64,000 nt of DNA from Candidatus Altimarinota bacterium (lineage in GTDB: Bacteria > Cyanobacteriota > Cyanobacteriia > Cyanobacteriales > Microcystaceae), in the NCBI GenBank assembly GCA_012031035.1, contig JAAUUT010000011.1, positions 1 through 64,000 of the forward strand, in the 5' to 3' direction. The stretch's first letter is position 1; every line of letters begins with the position of its first letter. A program made the translations under genes and the position numbers. Positions 17,878 to 26,925 of the stretch are shown here, piece after piece. The notes under the pieces were generated by a model, which saw only the letters and a list, made by a program, of their open reading frames with translations, ran no database searches and was not told where the DNA came from.

Positions 17878-18437
17878 AAGGGACTGATGAGAGAGAGTAT
17901 AAAAAGACAAGGGAGACAAGGCGGACAAGGGAGAAAATTGATTGCTACAAAGACACGATAGGTAAAGCGTCTCTACTCCCGAACTCCTAACTTTCATCAT
18001 TCATAACTCATAATTCATAATTCATTTATTTCTTTGTGTCGCCTTATTTTGCAAAATATTAATCTGTGTAACATTTGATGGCTACCACTTTCCATACGAA
18101 AAAACGAGTGATAGCTTATAAATATGGCACAAGGAAGCAGCGATAAAAACTTCCCTAAACGTTAAAGATTAGAGCCTGTGCCGCCTGCTCTGGTCAACCC
18201 AACATTTTTCATTATCATTCGAGACACAAACCTTTCAGAGGTGGTTTCGCTCCTGAAGTTTCAACAAGATTCTTCATTCAACCAGGGAAGACGGACGATC
18301 CACAATCAACGCCTGAGTTGGCAAAGGGAGGTCCCAGAAGTAAAGAAAGTGTTGCGGTATAGTTGTAAACCTTAGTAAGCATCAAGTTTATTTATCACTT
18401 AACATCTAGGAGTCCATATCGTTTGTATATTTTATAG
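17878..18437. other. gene-poor stretch with a possible structured RNA
   Basis: No convincing protein gene. 17880-18030 consists of cyanobacterial simple repeats (GACAAGGGAGACAAGG, CATAATTCATAATTCA) and a degenerate GACGCG-type palindrome near 17949-17976. From about 18120 to 18375 base composition becomes more balanced, a TATAAAT lies at about 18115, and pieces such as GCCGC/GCGGT and CTGG/CCAG can pair at long range. The stretch ends at a strong terminator at 18438. A small RNA of roughly 200-350 nt is possible; the family (for example 6S) could not be shown. Confidence 0.3.
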
Positions 18438-18470
18438 CCCGCCCTCTAAGGCGGGTAAATTGTTTTTTGA
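18438..18470 (+). terminator. strong intrinsic terminator, no gene just upstream
   Basis: CCCGCC (18438-18443), loop CTCTAA, GGCGGG (18450-18455), then TAAATTGTTTTTT. It is 560 bases after the futB stop and on the plus strand, so it either ends a long futB tail or closes an unannotated RNA gene. Confidence 0.75.
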
Positions 18471-18570
18471 TGACTTTACTTTTCAACTTTTAATTTTCAT
18501 CATTCAGCATTTATCATTTCTTTGGTCGCTGGTTGCTGGTAATGCCTACCCTTGTATATCAAGAGTAGCG

Positions 18571-19215
18571 TTAGATTTGGCAAAACTCTTGAATAGGTTG
18601 CCAGATTTGCGGCATGACATCCATCAATCCATGATCGCTATTTAATTCAATTAATTGTACGTGCGATCGCGACCTGGCATAATCGCGGCTAACTCGAACG
18701 GGAATGACTTCATCGTTGCGTCCGTGCAGAATTAACGTCGGAATTGCTCTTTGTAATTGAGCGTCGTCATAGCAAGCAGCATCGATCGCAAATTGGTAGT
18801 GGAGAGGTAGCGATCGCTCTTCACCATAATGATACACCGATAAATAGCCAGACTCCTGCCATTGCCTGACCCGTTCGTCTCCCAAATAAGACAGCCACAG
18901 CTTCATAAAACCAAAAGCAGGAGCTAATAAAACCAGACGTTGAACCTGGGGATATTGTTGAGCTAGGATAGCTGCTGTTAATCCTCCCAAACTAGAGCCA
19001 ATTAACACGAGTGGCGTTTCTTGTGAGGGAAACTCGGTGGCTACTTGTTCTAATTGTCGAGTTATCGTCAAATGAGAAAAATCCCCTCGATTAAGGTCGG
19101 GGATTTTTAGGGAAATCTGACAATCTGCAAAGCGATTGCGTAAATACTGAGCTTTAGCTGAGCTAGGGCTAGAAGCAAACCCATGTAAATATATATAATT
19201 TGTTATCTTCACCAA
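18571..19215 (-). CDS. YqiA/YcfP-family alpha/beta hydrolase (probable esterase)
   Basis: 214 residues with the alpha/beta-hydrolase core: YIYLHGFASSPSSAKA at the N-terminus, nucleophile elbow GSSLGG (Ser about 94), Asp in HGRNDEVIP and catalytic His in SDHGLMD near the C-terminus. YqiA-type enzymes hydrolyse short-chain esters; the physiological substrate is unknown. GTG start at 19215. Single gene on the minus strand. Confidence 0.8.
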   Translation of the reverse strand: MVKITNYIYLHGFASSPSSAKAQYLRNRFADCQISLKIPDLNRGDFSHLTITRQLEQVATEFPSQETPLVLIGSSLGGLTAAILAQQYPQVQRLVLLAPAFGFMKLWLSYLGDERVRQWQESGYLSVYHYGEERSLPLHYQFAIDAACYDDAQLQRAIPTLILHGRNDEVIPVRVSRDYARSRSHVQLIELNSDHGLMDVMPQIWQPIQEFCQI

Positions 19216-19317
19216 TCTTTATCGCATCTTCACAGCAAAAATCAGCGATCGCTTGATTCGCGATTACAGATGCTTAGTTAGATGTTTTGAATTCTAACCT
19301 TTAGAATGCGCGATCGC

Positions 19318-19641
19318 TCAAGCATCTTCTTCAGTTTCTTTGGGTTGATTGGGAGAAGCTTGATAGAGAGCGTCTAGCTGTTGGCGCGCGTCTTCTACCG
19401 TCACCGAACGCATGACTAAAAGGGGTTCGTCAATCGGTTGACCCCTCTCATCCAATAATTCGGGATGAATGGTTGCACTATTAGAAGATAAATTTACCTC
19501 TTTTCGACCGAAAGAGGAATTTTTGGGCGGTGTATAGCGACGCTGCGAATCCATACTCACAGTCACTAAGCTACGTAGCAGATTACCAATCGCTAAAAAA
19601 GCGATAACTGTAAAAGCCAGAATGTAAAGTAAATGCAACAT
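19318..19641 (-). CDS. DUF2973 membrane protein
   Basis: About 107 residues. I start at ATG 19641 (MLHLLYILAFTVIAFLAIGN), which has a perfect AGGAGG eight bases upstream; the longer frame from 19710 lacks one. One N-terminal membrane helix, then a soluble acidic tail. DUF2973 proteins are conserved in cyanobacteria and normally lie next to a DUF2605 gene, as here. Function not established. Confidence 0.85.
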   Translation of the reverse strand: MLHLLYILAFTVIAFLAIGNLLRSLVTVSMDSQRRYTPPKNSSFGRKEVNLSSNSATIHPELLDERGQPIDEPLLVMRSVTVEDARQQLDALYQASPNQPKETEEDA

Positions 19642-19764
19642 TCGAGCGTCCTCCTGGGAACATTTTGTTTGAGTAGTTTTTATAAAAAGTTGCCAAAGCA
19701 AACTTAACAAAGCATTATTTTACTAGCTTACCAAGGATAAACAAGGTTGATTCCTTATTGGGGA

Positions 19765-20118
19765 TCAAACTTCGGGATCGATAGAGTCAGAAGCTTGATA
19801 ATTACCATTCTTAATAGAGCGCCATCGCATAGCAACTTGCCAACACTGAGCGACTAACTGATGCCAAGGAACTAAAGTCGCTGTTTCTATGCCAGCTTGT
19901 CCTTCAGTTGCTTTAAATAACATCTGAGCCACATTAACTTGTTGCTGAGCTTGTTTGACGCGAGCGAGCAAATCTGCTTGTTCTTCATCTCCTAGAAAAG
20001 ATATTTTCTCTGATTCTAATAAGGTACGAGCGCGAGAGAACCAATACTGAAAATCTTCTAATAGGGGTTCTAAGATGGTTTTTAATAATTCTTGTTCGGT
20101 GGGATGGGGGTTTGACAT
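19765..20118 (-). CDS. DUF2605 protein
   Basis: 117 residues, all-helical by composition, with ILEPLLEDFQYWFSRARTLLE and KQAQQQVNVAQMLFKATEGQAG-type segments typical of this cyanobacterium-specific family. It is 120 bases upstream of the DUF2973 gene, same strand, the usual pairing. Soluble; function not known. Confidence 0.85.
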   Translation of the reverse strand: MSNPHPTEQELLKTILEPLLEDFQYWFSRARTLLESEKISFLGDEEQADLLARVKQAQQQVNVAQMLFKATEGQAGIETATLVPWHQLVAQCWQVAMRWRSIKNGNYQASDSIDPEV

Positions 20119-20205
20119 TCTTTTAAACTAGCTAACTATCCTAAAAGATATCTTAGCGTTCTTTATATTTCTTAACTTTATTTAATAAAAGTTTTAAGAT
20201 TGCTG

Positions 20206-20823
20206 CTAAAGTTGCGATCGATCGTGGTGCTGTTCGAGCATCTCTTCTCCAGTATCTCCCGTCGTCAGCCACAAAATAGCTCTCACCCCATCGCGCAAAC
20301 TTTTTTCAATCGGTTCTGGCGGTGCTTCAGAGGGAACTGATAGAGGTTTAATAACAATGCCTTGACTTCCGAAAACAATTTCTCCAATAATGAGAGCGCG
20401 ACGCATATGATTTTCAGAAGTAATCAAATAAACGCTGTCGATTCCCCGTGCTTTGAGATCGTCCACGAGAGTCGTAAAGTTAGTAACAGTATCGACAGCA
20501 TGATAATTTAAATGCAGGCGATCGCGTTGAATTCCAGCCTTGGTAAAAATTCGTTCTACATATCGTTGCGGACTCCCAGAAGACACCCAAATCGATATGT
20601 CAGGGTCTTTAGCAGCTAATTTAGCAGCAAAGCGTTCTCTATCTTCATGTCCGCCTAAAACAACTGCTGCTTCTGGTTCGACCAAATAGCGTTGTAATTG
20701 CTGATAGCCCCACCAAAGCGACAATCCGATGACGGGCAAAAGAAACGCAAACAGTCTTTTTTTCTGTTTATAAGGTTGAGAAACCGATACTTCTCGTCTG
20801 CGAGAGCGCATTTTGACAGACAT
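20206..20823 (-). CDS. YdcF family (DUF218) membrane-anchored protein
   Basis: 205 residues. One N-terminal membrane helix (LFAFLLPVIGLSLWWGY) and a DUF218 domain: AAVVLGGHEDRER, VSSGSPQRYVERIF, then the conserved TxN region VDTVTNFTTLVDDL and TSENHMRRAL. Such proteins (SanA, ElyC) affect envelope integrity and vancomycin sensitivity in enterobacteria; the reaction is unknown. Stands alone on the minus strand. Confidence 0.8.
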   Translation of the reverse strand: MSVKMRSRRREVSVSQPYKQKKRLFAFLLPVIGLSLWWGYQQLQRYLVEPEAAVVLGGHEDRERFAAKLAAKDPDISIWVSSGSPQRYVERIFTKAGIQRDRLHLNYHAVDTVTNFTTLVDDLKARGIDSVYLITSENHMRRALIIGEIVFGSQGIVIKPLSVPSEAPPEPIEKSLRDGVRAILWLTTGDTGEEMLEQHHDRSQL

Positions 20824-20919
20824 TTACACCAACTCACACCACACTAGGCGAAAGGCAGGAACTTTTTAGAAACAATCTAAAAGCGATCGACATCATTTAA
20901 CGACGAGATAAAAATAGTT

Positions 20920-21036
20920 ATGCTCCCATCTTTAGAAGGAATTAATCTTTTAGGAATTGCCAGCCAAGCGAGATTGAAAAAGCTACAAGCTAATAATCTC
21001 AGATTACTCGATAAAAATAAAAGTTTTGAGAATTGA
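20920..21036 (+). CDS. possible small ORF, 38 aa
   Basis: ATG at 20920, stop TGA at 21034. The peptide starts MLPSLEGINLLGIASQARL and ends in a basic helix (KKLQANNLRLLDKN). It fills the otherwise empty gap between the YdcF gene and the tRNA. No family is recognised and no strong ribosome site is seen. Composition is protein-like, but chance is possible. Confidence 0.3.
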   Translation: MLPSLEGINLLGIASQARLKKLQANNLRLLDKNKSFEN

Positions 21037-21106
21037 CTCAAGAATTGCGATCGCTGACTTCTGAATGCTGATTAAATTCATAATTCATCATTCATCATTT
21101 AATTGA

Positions 21107-21451
21107 CGGGACTGGCCGGAATCGAACCGGCGACCTAGCGCTTCAGATTGGCGTGAGTTTCCCCACTCTCTGGACTATTCCTTCACCATAGGCATTGCCC
21201 GTAGGTGGTGGCCGTTATGTTGTAGGAATTTTAACTATATAGTTCGATCTTACTAAAATTTATCCCCTCGTTTTTTTCCTACAACCAGTCTCTGCACCTT
21301 CTCTACTGGGGAAGTAGAGCTTGGCTCAAGATTACCCTATCTACGCTCGACTTAGGCTTCCTTGAATTTGACCACATTCACTAATGAAGTTTCCCTCATA
21401 ATGCCCGATAATTCAGGAGGCGCTCGCTCTATCCTACTGAGCTACAGCCCC
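21107..21451 (-). tRNA. trnR-CCU: tRNA-Arg(CCU), split by a group I intron
   Basis: Exon 1 is 21415-21451 and exon 2 is 21107-21143 (minus strand). Joined they give acceptor GGGGCTG/CAGTCCC, D arm GCTC/GAGC, anticodon stem AGCGC/GCGCT around the 7-base loop CTCCTAA with anticodon CCT, variable loop AGGTC, and T arm GCCGG-TTCGATT-CCGGC. Discriminator G at 21107; CCA is not encoded. The two exons total 74 bases. The tRNA reads AGG (and decodes only it). The cut lies directly after the anticodon T. Confidence 0.93.
21144..21414 (-). ncRNA. self-splicing group I intron in the tRNA-Arg(CCU) anticodon loop
   Basis: 271 bases, no reading frame of use. The 5' exon ends in T and the intron ends in G, as required. 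Core elements are visible on the minus strand: R-like GGTGCAGAGACTGG and S-like AAGGAATAGTCC, which form P7, and the region AATTCAAGGAAGCCTAAG fitting P/Q. A long hairpin GTTGTAGGAAAAAAACGAG...CCTACAAC forms a peripheral arm. Size and the absence of an endonuclease gene fit the small tRNA introns of bacteria (IC3 type). Confidence 0.9.
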
Positions 21452-21552
21452 TTATTTGTCTGTTTATCGATTTTACCGTTAGACTTTGCCCTTTGTCATC
21501 GATCGCCCGATATCTTATTGATTAATGTTTCTTTTGAGATAGGATTTAAACT

Positions 21553-22224
21553 ATGCGGATTCCTTTACCCCAATTTTCGACTGAAAATCGCCATCCCGAT
21601 CGCATTGCCGAAGTCATTGAAACGATGACGACCGGATATTTAGCGCAGTGCTTAGAACCAGAAGAACTTACCTTTCCAGCGATGCCGCCTTTTGGTAGCT
21701 GGGTGAGAGCAATTGACGAAGAATCTGACAATAAAATTTTTGGGATTGTTACTTATGTCACGACTTCGCCGATTGATTCAGTTCATCGAGCGGTTGCCCT
21801 AGGATTGTCTTTAGCGGAATTGCGCGAACAACAACCGCAAATTTTTGCCATGCTCAAAACCGAGTTTCGCGTCGCAATTCTTGGCTTTGAAACCCCTCGC
21901 AGTAGTACCAACGGTAACGGTTCTTTACACGGACAAATTTATCAATATTTACCACCTCGCCCCCCTCAAATTCACCAAGCTGTTTATCGTTGTGAAGATT
22001 TAGAAGTGATTCGTTTTAGCGAACAGTTAGATTTTTTGAGAATCTTGTTACAAGTTAACGATGTTCCCGCAGAAGCTTTAATTGCCGCAGTGCTTCGAGA
22101 AATGTATCAATTGCGCAATGGCGATCGCGAATGGCTCGTCAAAGTCGGTAGAAATCTCAATACGCTCCTCAAAGATGACTACGATCGTCTTAGATATATT
22201 TTCAGCCAAGTTCGTCTCTTTTAG
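21553..22224 (+). CDS. HAS-barrel domain protein, conserved in cyanobacteria
   Basis: 223 residues. The N-terminal 90 residues (FSTENRHPDRIAEVIETMTTGYLAQCLEP, core DRIAEVIET; PPFGSWVRAID; IFGIVTYVTTSPID) resemble the HAS barrel found at the N-terminus of HerA-type ATPases, but no ATPase follows. The second half (LIAAVLREMYQLRNGDREWLVKVGRNL) is helical. Function unknown. Its 3' end overlaps the convergent gene on the other strand by 23 bases. Confidence 0.7.
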   Translation: MRIPLPQFSTENRHPDRIAEVIETMTTGYLAQCLEPEELTFPAMPPFGSWVRAIDEESDNKIFGIVTYVTTSPIDSVHRAVALGLSLAELREQQPQIFAMLKTEFRVAILGFETPRSSTNGNGSLHGQIYQYLPPRPPQIHQAVYRCEDLEVIRFSEQLDFLRILLQVNDVPAEALIAAVLREMYQLRNGDREWLVKVGRNLNTLLKDDYDRLRYIFSQVRLF

Positions 22225-22948
22225 TTAATTTGCTGTAAGCTTCAATATCCTCTTGCAAATCTTGTTCTACTACTGCTTTGAGTTTTGAATAAAAATCTGA
22301 GGGATCGATAGCAGGCGTAAATTCATGAATGGGTTGTCCAAAGCTTCCAGAAGGTTTTGGCTTTATCTTAACCTCCGAAAGCGGATGTTCTTTGTTTCTC
22401 GAATAATTTTGAATGGAAGAATCGGCGTGCGATAGCACTATAGAATGATTGAGTTCGGCGTTAGATTGCACCTCATCGACCAACCTAATTTGAGGCGATG
22501 TTTGAAGATCTTCTTGGAAATCGTTTGACAATCGCTCGCTTTCTTCTACATCGCCTGCTAAACAATAAGATGAAGATCCGCTTTCAAACAAAGACGAAAC
22601 TTCCTCTCCAGCGTAGATGGGCGTAACAGAGGAGGCGTTAGAAGAAGAAAATTGCTCCTGGACTAATTGAGGAAGCACTCGAAAAATAAGGCGTTCAAAA
22701 TCATAGGTGAAGTGAAACGTAGGCTGTCCGCGCCGCAGCCACAAACTGAGAATATGTTCGACTGAAATGGCTTTGTAACGTCCCTGATAGAGCGCTTCAA
22801 TGACGGCTAGACGAACCCATTTAGCAGGATATAGTCGCAGCCACTGCTCGATTAATTCGAGTGGCGTATATCCTTTTAACTCAAACCCATAACGAGTCAG
22901 TAATGTAGCTGTTTGGGTAACTGTCAATTCACTAGCCAGGTCTGTCAT
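22202..22948 (-). CDS. conserved cyanobacterial hypothetical protein
   Basis: I use the internal ATG at 22948 (MTDLASELTVTQTATLL); the frame is open up to 23026. The N-terminal 110 residues look like a conserved domain (LKGYTPLELIEQWLRLYPAKW, core LIEQWLRLYPAKWVR; ALYQGRYKAISVEHILSLWLRRG) and resemble regions found in many cyanobacterial proteins of unknown role. The middle is low-complexity and rich in Ser and Glu, and the C-terminus has a short motif (EFTPAIDPSDFYSKLKAVV). Function unknown. Confidence 0.65.
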   Translation of the reverse strand: MTDLASELTVTQTATLLTRYGFELKGYTPLELIEQWLRLYPAKWVRLAVIEALYQGRYKAISVEHILSLWLRRGQPTFHFTYDFERLIFRVLPQLVQEQFSSSNASSVTPIYAGEEVSSLFESGSSSYCLAGDVEESERLSNDFQEDLQTSPQIRLVDEVQSNAELNHSIVLSHADSSIQNYSRNKEHPLSEVKIKPKPSGSFGQPIHEFTPAIDPSDFYSKLKAVVEQDLQEDIEAYSKLTKRDELG

Positions 22949-23026
22949 CAATCGTTTTGGGACAGCTAAAAATATTTTAGTAATTTTGTCATAATTCTTT
23001 TCCGATCTATTATAAAAATTTTCCAC

Positions 23027-23477
23027 TTTGATTTATAATCATCTTGCTACATGGCTGCCTCATCCACAAATGACTCTTGCTAATAATTTTCGTAATCCTC
23101 GACAAAGACCAGCTTGCTTGTAAAGATTTAACTCGTGCAATTTTAAGACTATTTTTTAGTTTTACTGAGAGACGAGGCGCTCTACGATTAAGCCTTTAGG
23201 CTCAAATTTTTTAAGCAAGAAATTGGAATAGACAAATAAGCAAATTAAATTTACAATAATTGTATTTTATTCTAGTGTCAAAAAAAAATTTTAGATAAAG
23301 ACATTAAAAAAAGGTAAAAAATAGAAGTAAAGAAGTAAAAATCTTTTGGTTGAAGCAAAAAAAGTCTTCGATTTAGGTTGACTTAAGCAATTTTTAATAT
23401 ATTCAGAAAAGGACAAGCCTTTGGATGCGATAAGCTTTAAAAAATCAAATCAAGCAAACAAGACAAGCGCAAGCTAC
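23027..23477. other. AT-rich intergenic region
   Basis: About 450 bases without a supported gene. 23290-23350 is strongly A-rich. There are stretches such as TTTTTAATATATTCAG just before the radical SAM gene that could hold its promoter, but no clear -35/-10 pair. Confidence 0.4.
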
Positions 23478-25068
23478 ATGAAAGTTTTACTTTTATATCC
23501 TCTGTTTCCCAAAAGTTTTTGGTCGTTTGAAAAGGCTTTAGCCTTAGTAAACAAAAAAGCCTTGTTACCTCCACTAGGCTTAATTACGGTCGCAGCAATT
23601 CTTCCCCAAGAATGGGAATATAAATTAGTCGATCGCAATATTCGAGAAGTCACCGAACAAGAATGGAACTGGGCAGAGTTGGTCATCGTCTCTGGCATGA
23701 TCGTCCAGAAAGAAGACTTACTCGCCCAAATTAGAGAAGCCAAAAGACGAGGAAAAAAAGTGGCAGCAGGCGGCCCCTATCCAACCTCCCTCGCCGATGA
23801 AGTACAAGCGGCAGGAGTAGATTATCTTGCCCTTGACGAAGGAGAATTAACTTTACCCCTACTAGTTGAAGCCATTAGGCGAGGCGAAACAAGCGGCATA
23901 TTCCGAGCGACAGAAAAACCATCCGTGACAGAAACGCCGATTCCTCGCTACGAGTTGCTAGAGTTTAGTGCTTACGATAATATGTCGGTGCAATTTTCGC
24001 GCGGGTGTCCTTTCCAGTGCGAATTTTGCGATATTATCGTTCTCTACGGTCGCAAATCCCGCACCAAAACCCCAGAACAGTTGATTGGCGAACTAGAGCG
24101 TTTATACGAACTCGGTTGGCGCGGGTCGGTTTTCATGGTAGATGATAACTTTATTGGCAACAAGCGCAATGTTAAGTTGTTGCTGCAAGAATTGAAAGTT
24201 TGGATGGCTCAAAAAAACTATACCTTTCAATTTTGTAACCGAAGCTTCGGTAGATTTAGCCAACGATCTAGAATTGCTCGAACTAATGCAGGCGTGCAAT
24301 TTTAACAGTATCTTTTTAGGCGTTGAAACGCCAGACGAAGACAGCTTAACCCTAACCAAAAAGTTCCAAAACACTCGCGATTCCCTGAGCGATTCAATAG
24401 ATATCATTACAAAATCTGGGCTGCGCGTGATGGCAGGTTTTATCATTGGTTTTGATGGGGAAAAGTCAGGAGCCGGCGATCGCATCGTTCAATTTGTCGA
24501 AAAAACCGCTATTCCAATGGCAATGTTCAGTATGTTGCAGGCGCTTCCCAATACGGCTTTGTGGCATCGACTCGACAAAGAAGGACGAATGCTCGAACAA
24601 AAATCTGGCATGAATCAGACAACCCTGATGAATTTTGTGCCTACTCGTCCCATTGAAGAAATTGCTCGCGAGTATATTGACGCATTCTGGCGGCTATACG
24701 ATCCAAAATGCTATCTCAATAGAGCGTTTCGCCATTTTAGGAAAATGGAACCGCCCAAGCTTTCTGGCGGCTCTTTTAGTGTGAGTTGGACGGACGTTAG
24801 GGCTTTGTGTATTTTAATTTGGCGACAAGGAATCCTTCGCCAAACCCGCTGGTTGTTTTGGATCAATTTGTTTAAACTGCTTCGGTATAATCCCAGTATC
24901 GCCGTTCGCTATCTAACTGTTTGCGGTTTCCTAGAACACTTTTTGGAATACCGCCAGATTGTCAGCGACCAAATTAACGCTCAGTTAGCTGCTTATCTAG
25001 AAAGCAAATCTCCAACCATTATTCGAGAACCCGAACAAGTTGAGACGGTTTATCAAAAAGTAAGTTGA
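23478..25068 (+). CDS. B12-binding-domain radical SAM protein (frameshifted)
   Basis: An N-terminal cobalamin-binding-like domain (LLLYPLFPKSFWSFEKAL, LPPLGLITVAAILP, VSGMIVQKEDLLAQI, AAGGPYPTS) is followed by a radical SAM domain with the [4Fe-4S] triad in SRGCPFQCEFCDI and a C-terminal DUF4070-like part (FRHFRKMEPPKL). These proteins modify lipids or hopanoids, among other substrates. The frame breaks at 24231-24234: dropping one T of TTTTG restores FQF-VTEAS-VDLANDLELLEL, and the second part runs from there to 25068. One extra base at a homopolymer suggests sequencing error, otherwise the gene is dead. ATG 23478 is preferred to TTG 23421. Confidence 0.85.
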
Positions 25069-25085
25069 GTCAATAAAGCTTCAAA

Positions 25086-25176
25086 GTTCGCACTCTTGGC
25101 AAGTTAAGTAATAATCAACTTATCCGGTCAAGAATGCGAACATCTCTCGCCATCGTTCCTAGGGGAATAACGAGAG
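25086..25176. repeat. two consecutive hairpins between the radical SAM gene and atzG-like ORF
   Basis: First: GTTCGCACTCTTGGC (25086-25100) against GTCAAGAATGCGAAC (25127-25141), two imperfect pairs, extended inward by AAGTT/AACTT. Second: CTCTCG...CGAGAG (about 25144-25176) with inner CGTTCC/GGAATA pairing. No T run follows the first. They could be a terminator, a repeat, or a structured leader of the next gene. Confidence 0.6.
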
Positions 25177-25194
25177 TCTTCATGCCGAAATTCG

Positions 25195-25383
25195 ATGAGC
25201 GAAAAAAACACAGAGTTAACCAGTTATGTAGAACAAGCAGCGCAATTGCTCGATCTGTCCATTGCGCCAGAGTATCTACCAGGAGTTGTCGATAATCTAA
25301 ATAAAATGGCGGCGATCGCGTCTTTAGTCACAGAATTCGAGTTACCTGACGAGCTTGAAGCCGCACCAATCTTTGAACCCTAG
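25195..25383 (+). CDS. AtzG-like (DUF4089) small protein
   Basis: 62 residues with the family pattern YVEQAAQLLDLSIAPEYLPGVVDNLNKMAAIA and an acidic C-terminus (PDELEAAPIFEP), quoted for its core LLDLSI.PEY..GV. AtzG is a GatC-like stabilising partner of the amidase AtzE/AtzF type enzymes and is normally encoded directly before the amidase. Here no amidase follows: the next gene is SpoIID-like. So either the partner is elsewhere or this is an orphan. Confidence 0.8.
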   Translation: MSEKNTELTSYVEQAAQLLDLSIAPEYLPGVVDNLNKMAAIASLVTEFELPDELEAAPIFEP

Positions 25384-25489
25384 CAAAAAGCTCGCCAAAA
25401 AAATTGAAAATTAGGTTGACTACAAACAAAAGATAAGGAACACTATTAGCTTATGAGCAATCTGAATGGTGTGAGGAGATTTTATTCAG

Positions 25490-26628
25490 ATGGCATTAAA
25501 GCAAAATATTTTCTTTTTCGCATCCACTCTGCGAGCTTTAGATTGTCGTCCTTGGTGGCTATCCCTGTTACTCTGGGTCGCTCTAGTTGCTCCAGCACAA
25601 GCAGCAGTTGAATTACGAGTTGCGATCGCCAAAAATCGCGACCAAATTAAAGTCGGCAGTTCGACACCTGCTATCGTTCGCGATAGTGCGGGGCGACAAC
25701 TAGGAGAACTCACCGGATTGGATGCTTTTGCTGCTACAGCAAATAGCCGTGGAGTGACACTCGGTAGCTGGAGTAGCGCTCGCCTGACGATCGAACCGAG
25801 TGACGACGGACTCGTCTGGATTGGCGATCGCTGGTATCGAGGACGCACCGAATTAGTTCGTCTCGAAAGCGGCGTAACGGCGATCAATCGCGTCGGTTTA
25901 GAAGAATATCTCTACAGCGTTGTTGGTGGAGAAGCTATTCCCAGTTGGCCTCAAGAAGCCCTAAAAGCCCAAGCGGTTGCGGCTCGAACTTATGCCCTCT
26001 ATCAACGGACAAAATCGCACAATCGTTTTTACGATGTCGATACATCGACGAATACCCAGGTATACAAAGGGCTGAATACCGAATACGTCAGCACTCACGA
26101 AGCCGTTAAAGCAACGATCGGACAAATCGTGACCTACAGCGGTAAAGCGATTTTAGCTGCCTTTCATTCCTCTTCTGGCGGTCATACAGAAAATGTAGAA
26201 GATATTTGGAGTTCGCCATTGCCTTATTTGCGCGGCGTGGTCGATTACGATCAAACTTCGCCCGTTTTCCAATGGACGAAAACTTTCTCCTCAGAAGAAT
26301 TATCTCGTCACATTGGCGGTATTGGAAATATTAAAGCCATGGAACCAGAGAGAACCACCCGCGCGGACGAGTAATTTCAATGCGGATTGTGGGCGATCGC
26401 GGCACAAAAAGTTTGACGGGTGCTAAACTGCGTCAAGCACTCGACCTTCGCAGCACCCTGTTTACGGTTTCTGCGACCGACGGCACTTTTTATATTTCAG
26501 GACGAGGATTCGGTCACGGTCTTGGGTTGAGTCAGTGGGGAACTTATTATTTATCCCAACAAGGAATCGATTATCAGCGTATTCTCGCTCACTACTACCA
26601 AAATGCTCGTCTGACTCAAATTGATTAG
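25490..26628 (+). CDS. SpoIID/LytB-domain protein (frameshifted)
   Basis: Homologue of SpoIID, a lytic transglycosylase acting on denuded peptidoglycan, found in many non-sporulating bacteria including cyanobacteria. A signal peptide (WLSLLLWVALVAPAQAA) is followed by the SpoIID domain: YLYSVVGGEAIPSWPQEALKAQAVAARTYAL (core EAIPSWPQEALKAQAVAART), FHSSSGGHTENVEDIW, PYLRGVVDYD, and the C-terminal ISGRGFGHGLGLSQWG. The frame is lost at about 26357-26366 (AGAACCACCCGCGCGGACGAG); shifting by one base joins it to GRVISMRIVGDRG and on to 26628. A single indel, so probably a sequence error. Confidence 0.88.
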
Positions 26629-26925
26629 TAATAACGTAAGTTGTTAGTTATAAATATTGAGATTATCGCTCCCCCTAGCCCCCCTTGTGAAGAGAGGAAT
26701 TATCATCAAATCCCCTTTGTAAAGTGGGATTGAGCTAAATCGAGAAAGCTAAGTAGAGAGGCGATAGATTGCGTCTCTACATCAGTTACCAAGGGACTAA
26801 ACTAGTCGTTGAAGAAGCGATCGCGCTGAATTTGTCTTTTTAGTTACAATATCTGTCGCGACAACACGCTAAAACAATCTCCTATTAGCCATTGTTAAAG
26901 CCAACAAATACCAAGGAGCGATCGC
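26629..26925. other. intergenic region with imperfect GACGCG-type palindrome
   Basis: 26753-26780 reads GTAGAGAGGCGATAG then ATTGCGTCTCTAC, a decayed member of the palindrome family seen at 43246 and 46418. It also holds CCCCCTAGCCCCCCTTGTG, a common cyanobacterial intergenic string. No gene. Confidence 0.55.

Noticed and set aside
18178-18375. 65-codon frame in the gene-poor stretch
   Set aside because: Starts with GTG without ribosome site and its residues look random. A structured RNA fits at least as well.
21362-21628. An 88-codon frame over the tRNA 5' end
   Set aside because: It runs through the tRNA exon and the intron and has no protein-like character.
24102-24485. Minus-strand frame over the radical SAM gene
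   Set aside because: Antisense shadow, no start context.
25086-25195. A riboswitch leader (for example guanidine type) before the AtzG-like ORF
   Set aside because: Two hairpins exist, but no conserved aptamer loop sequences were recognised.
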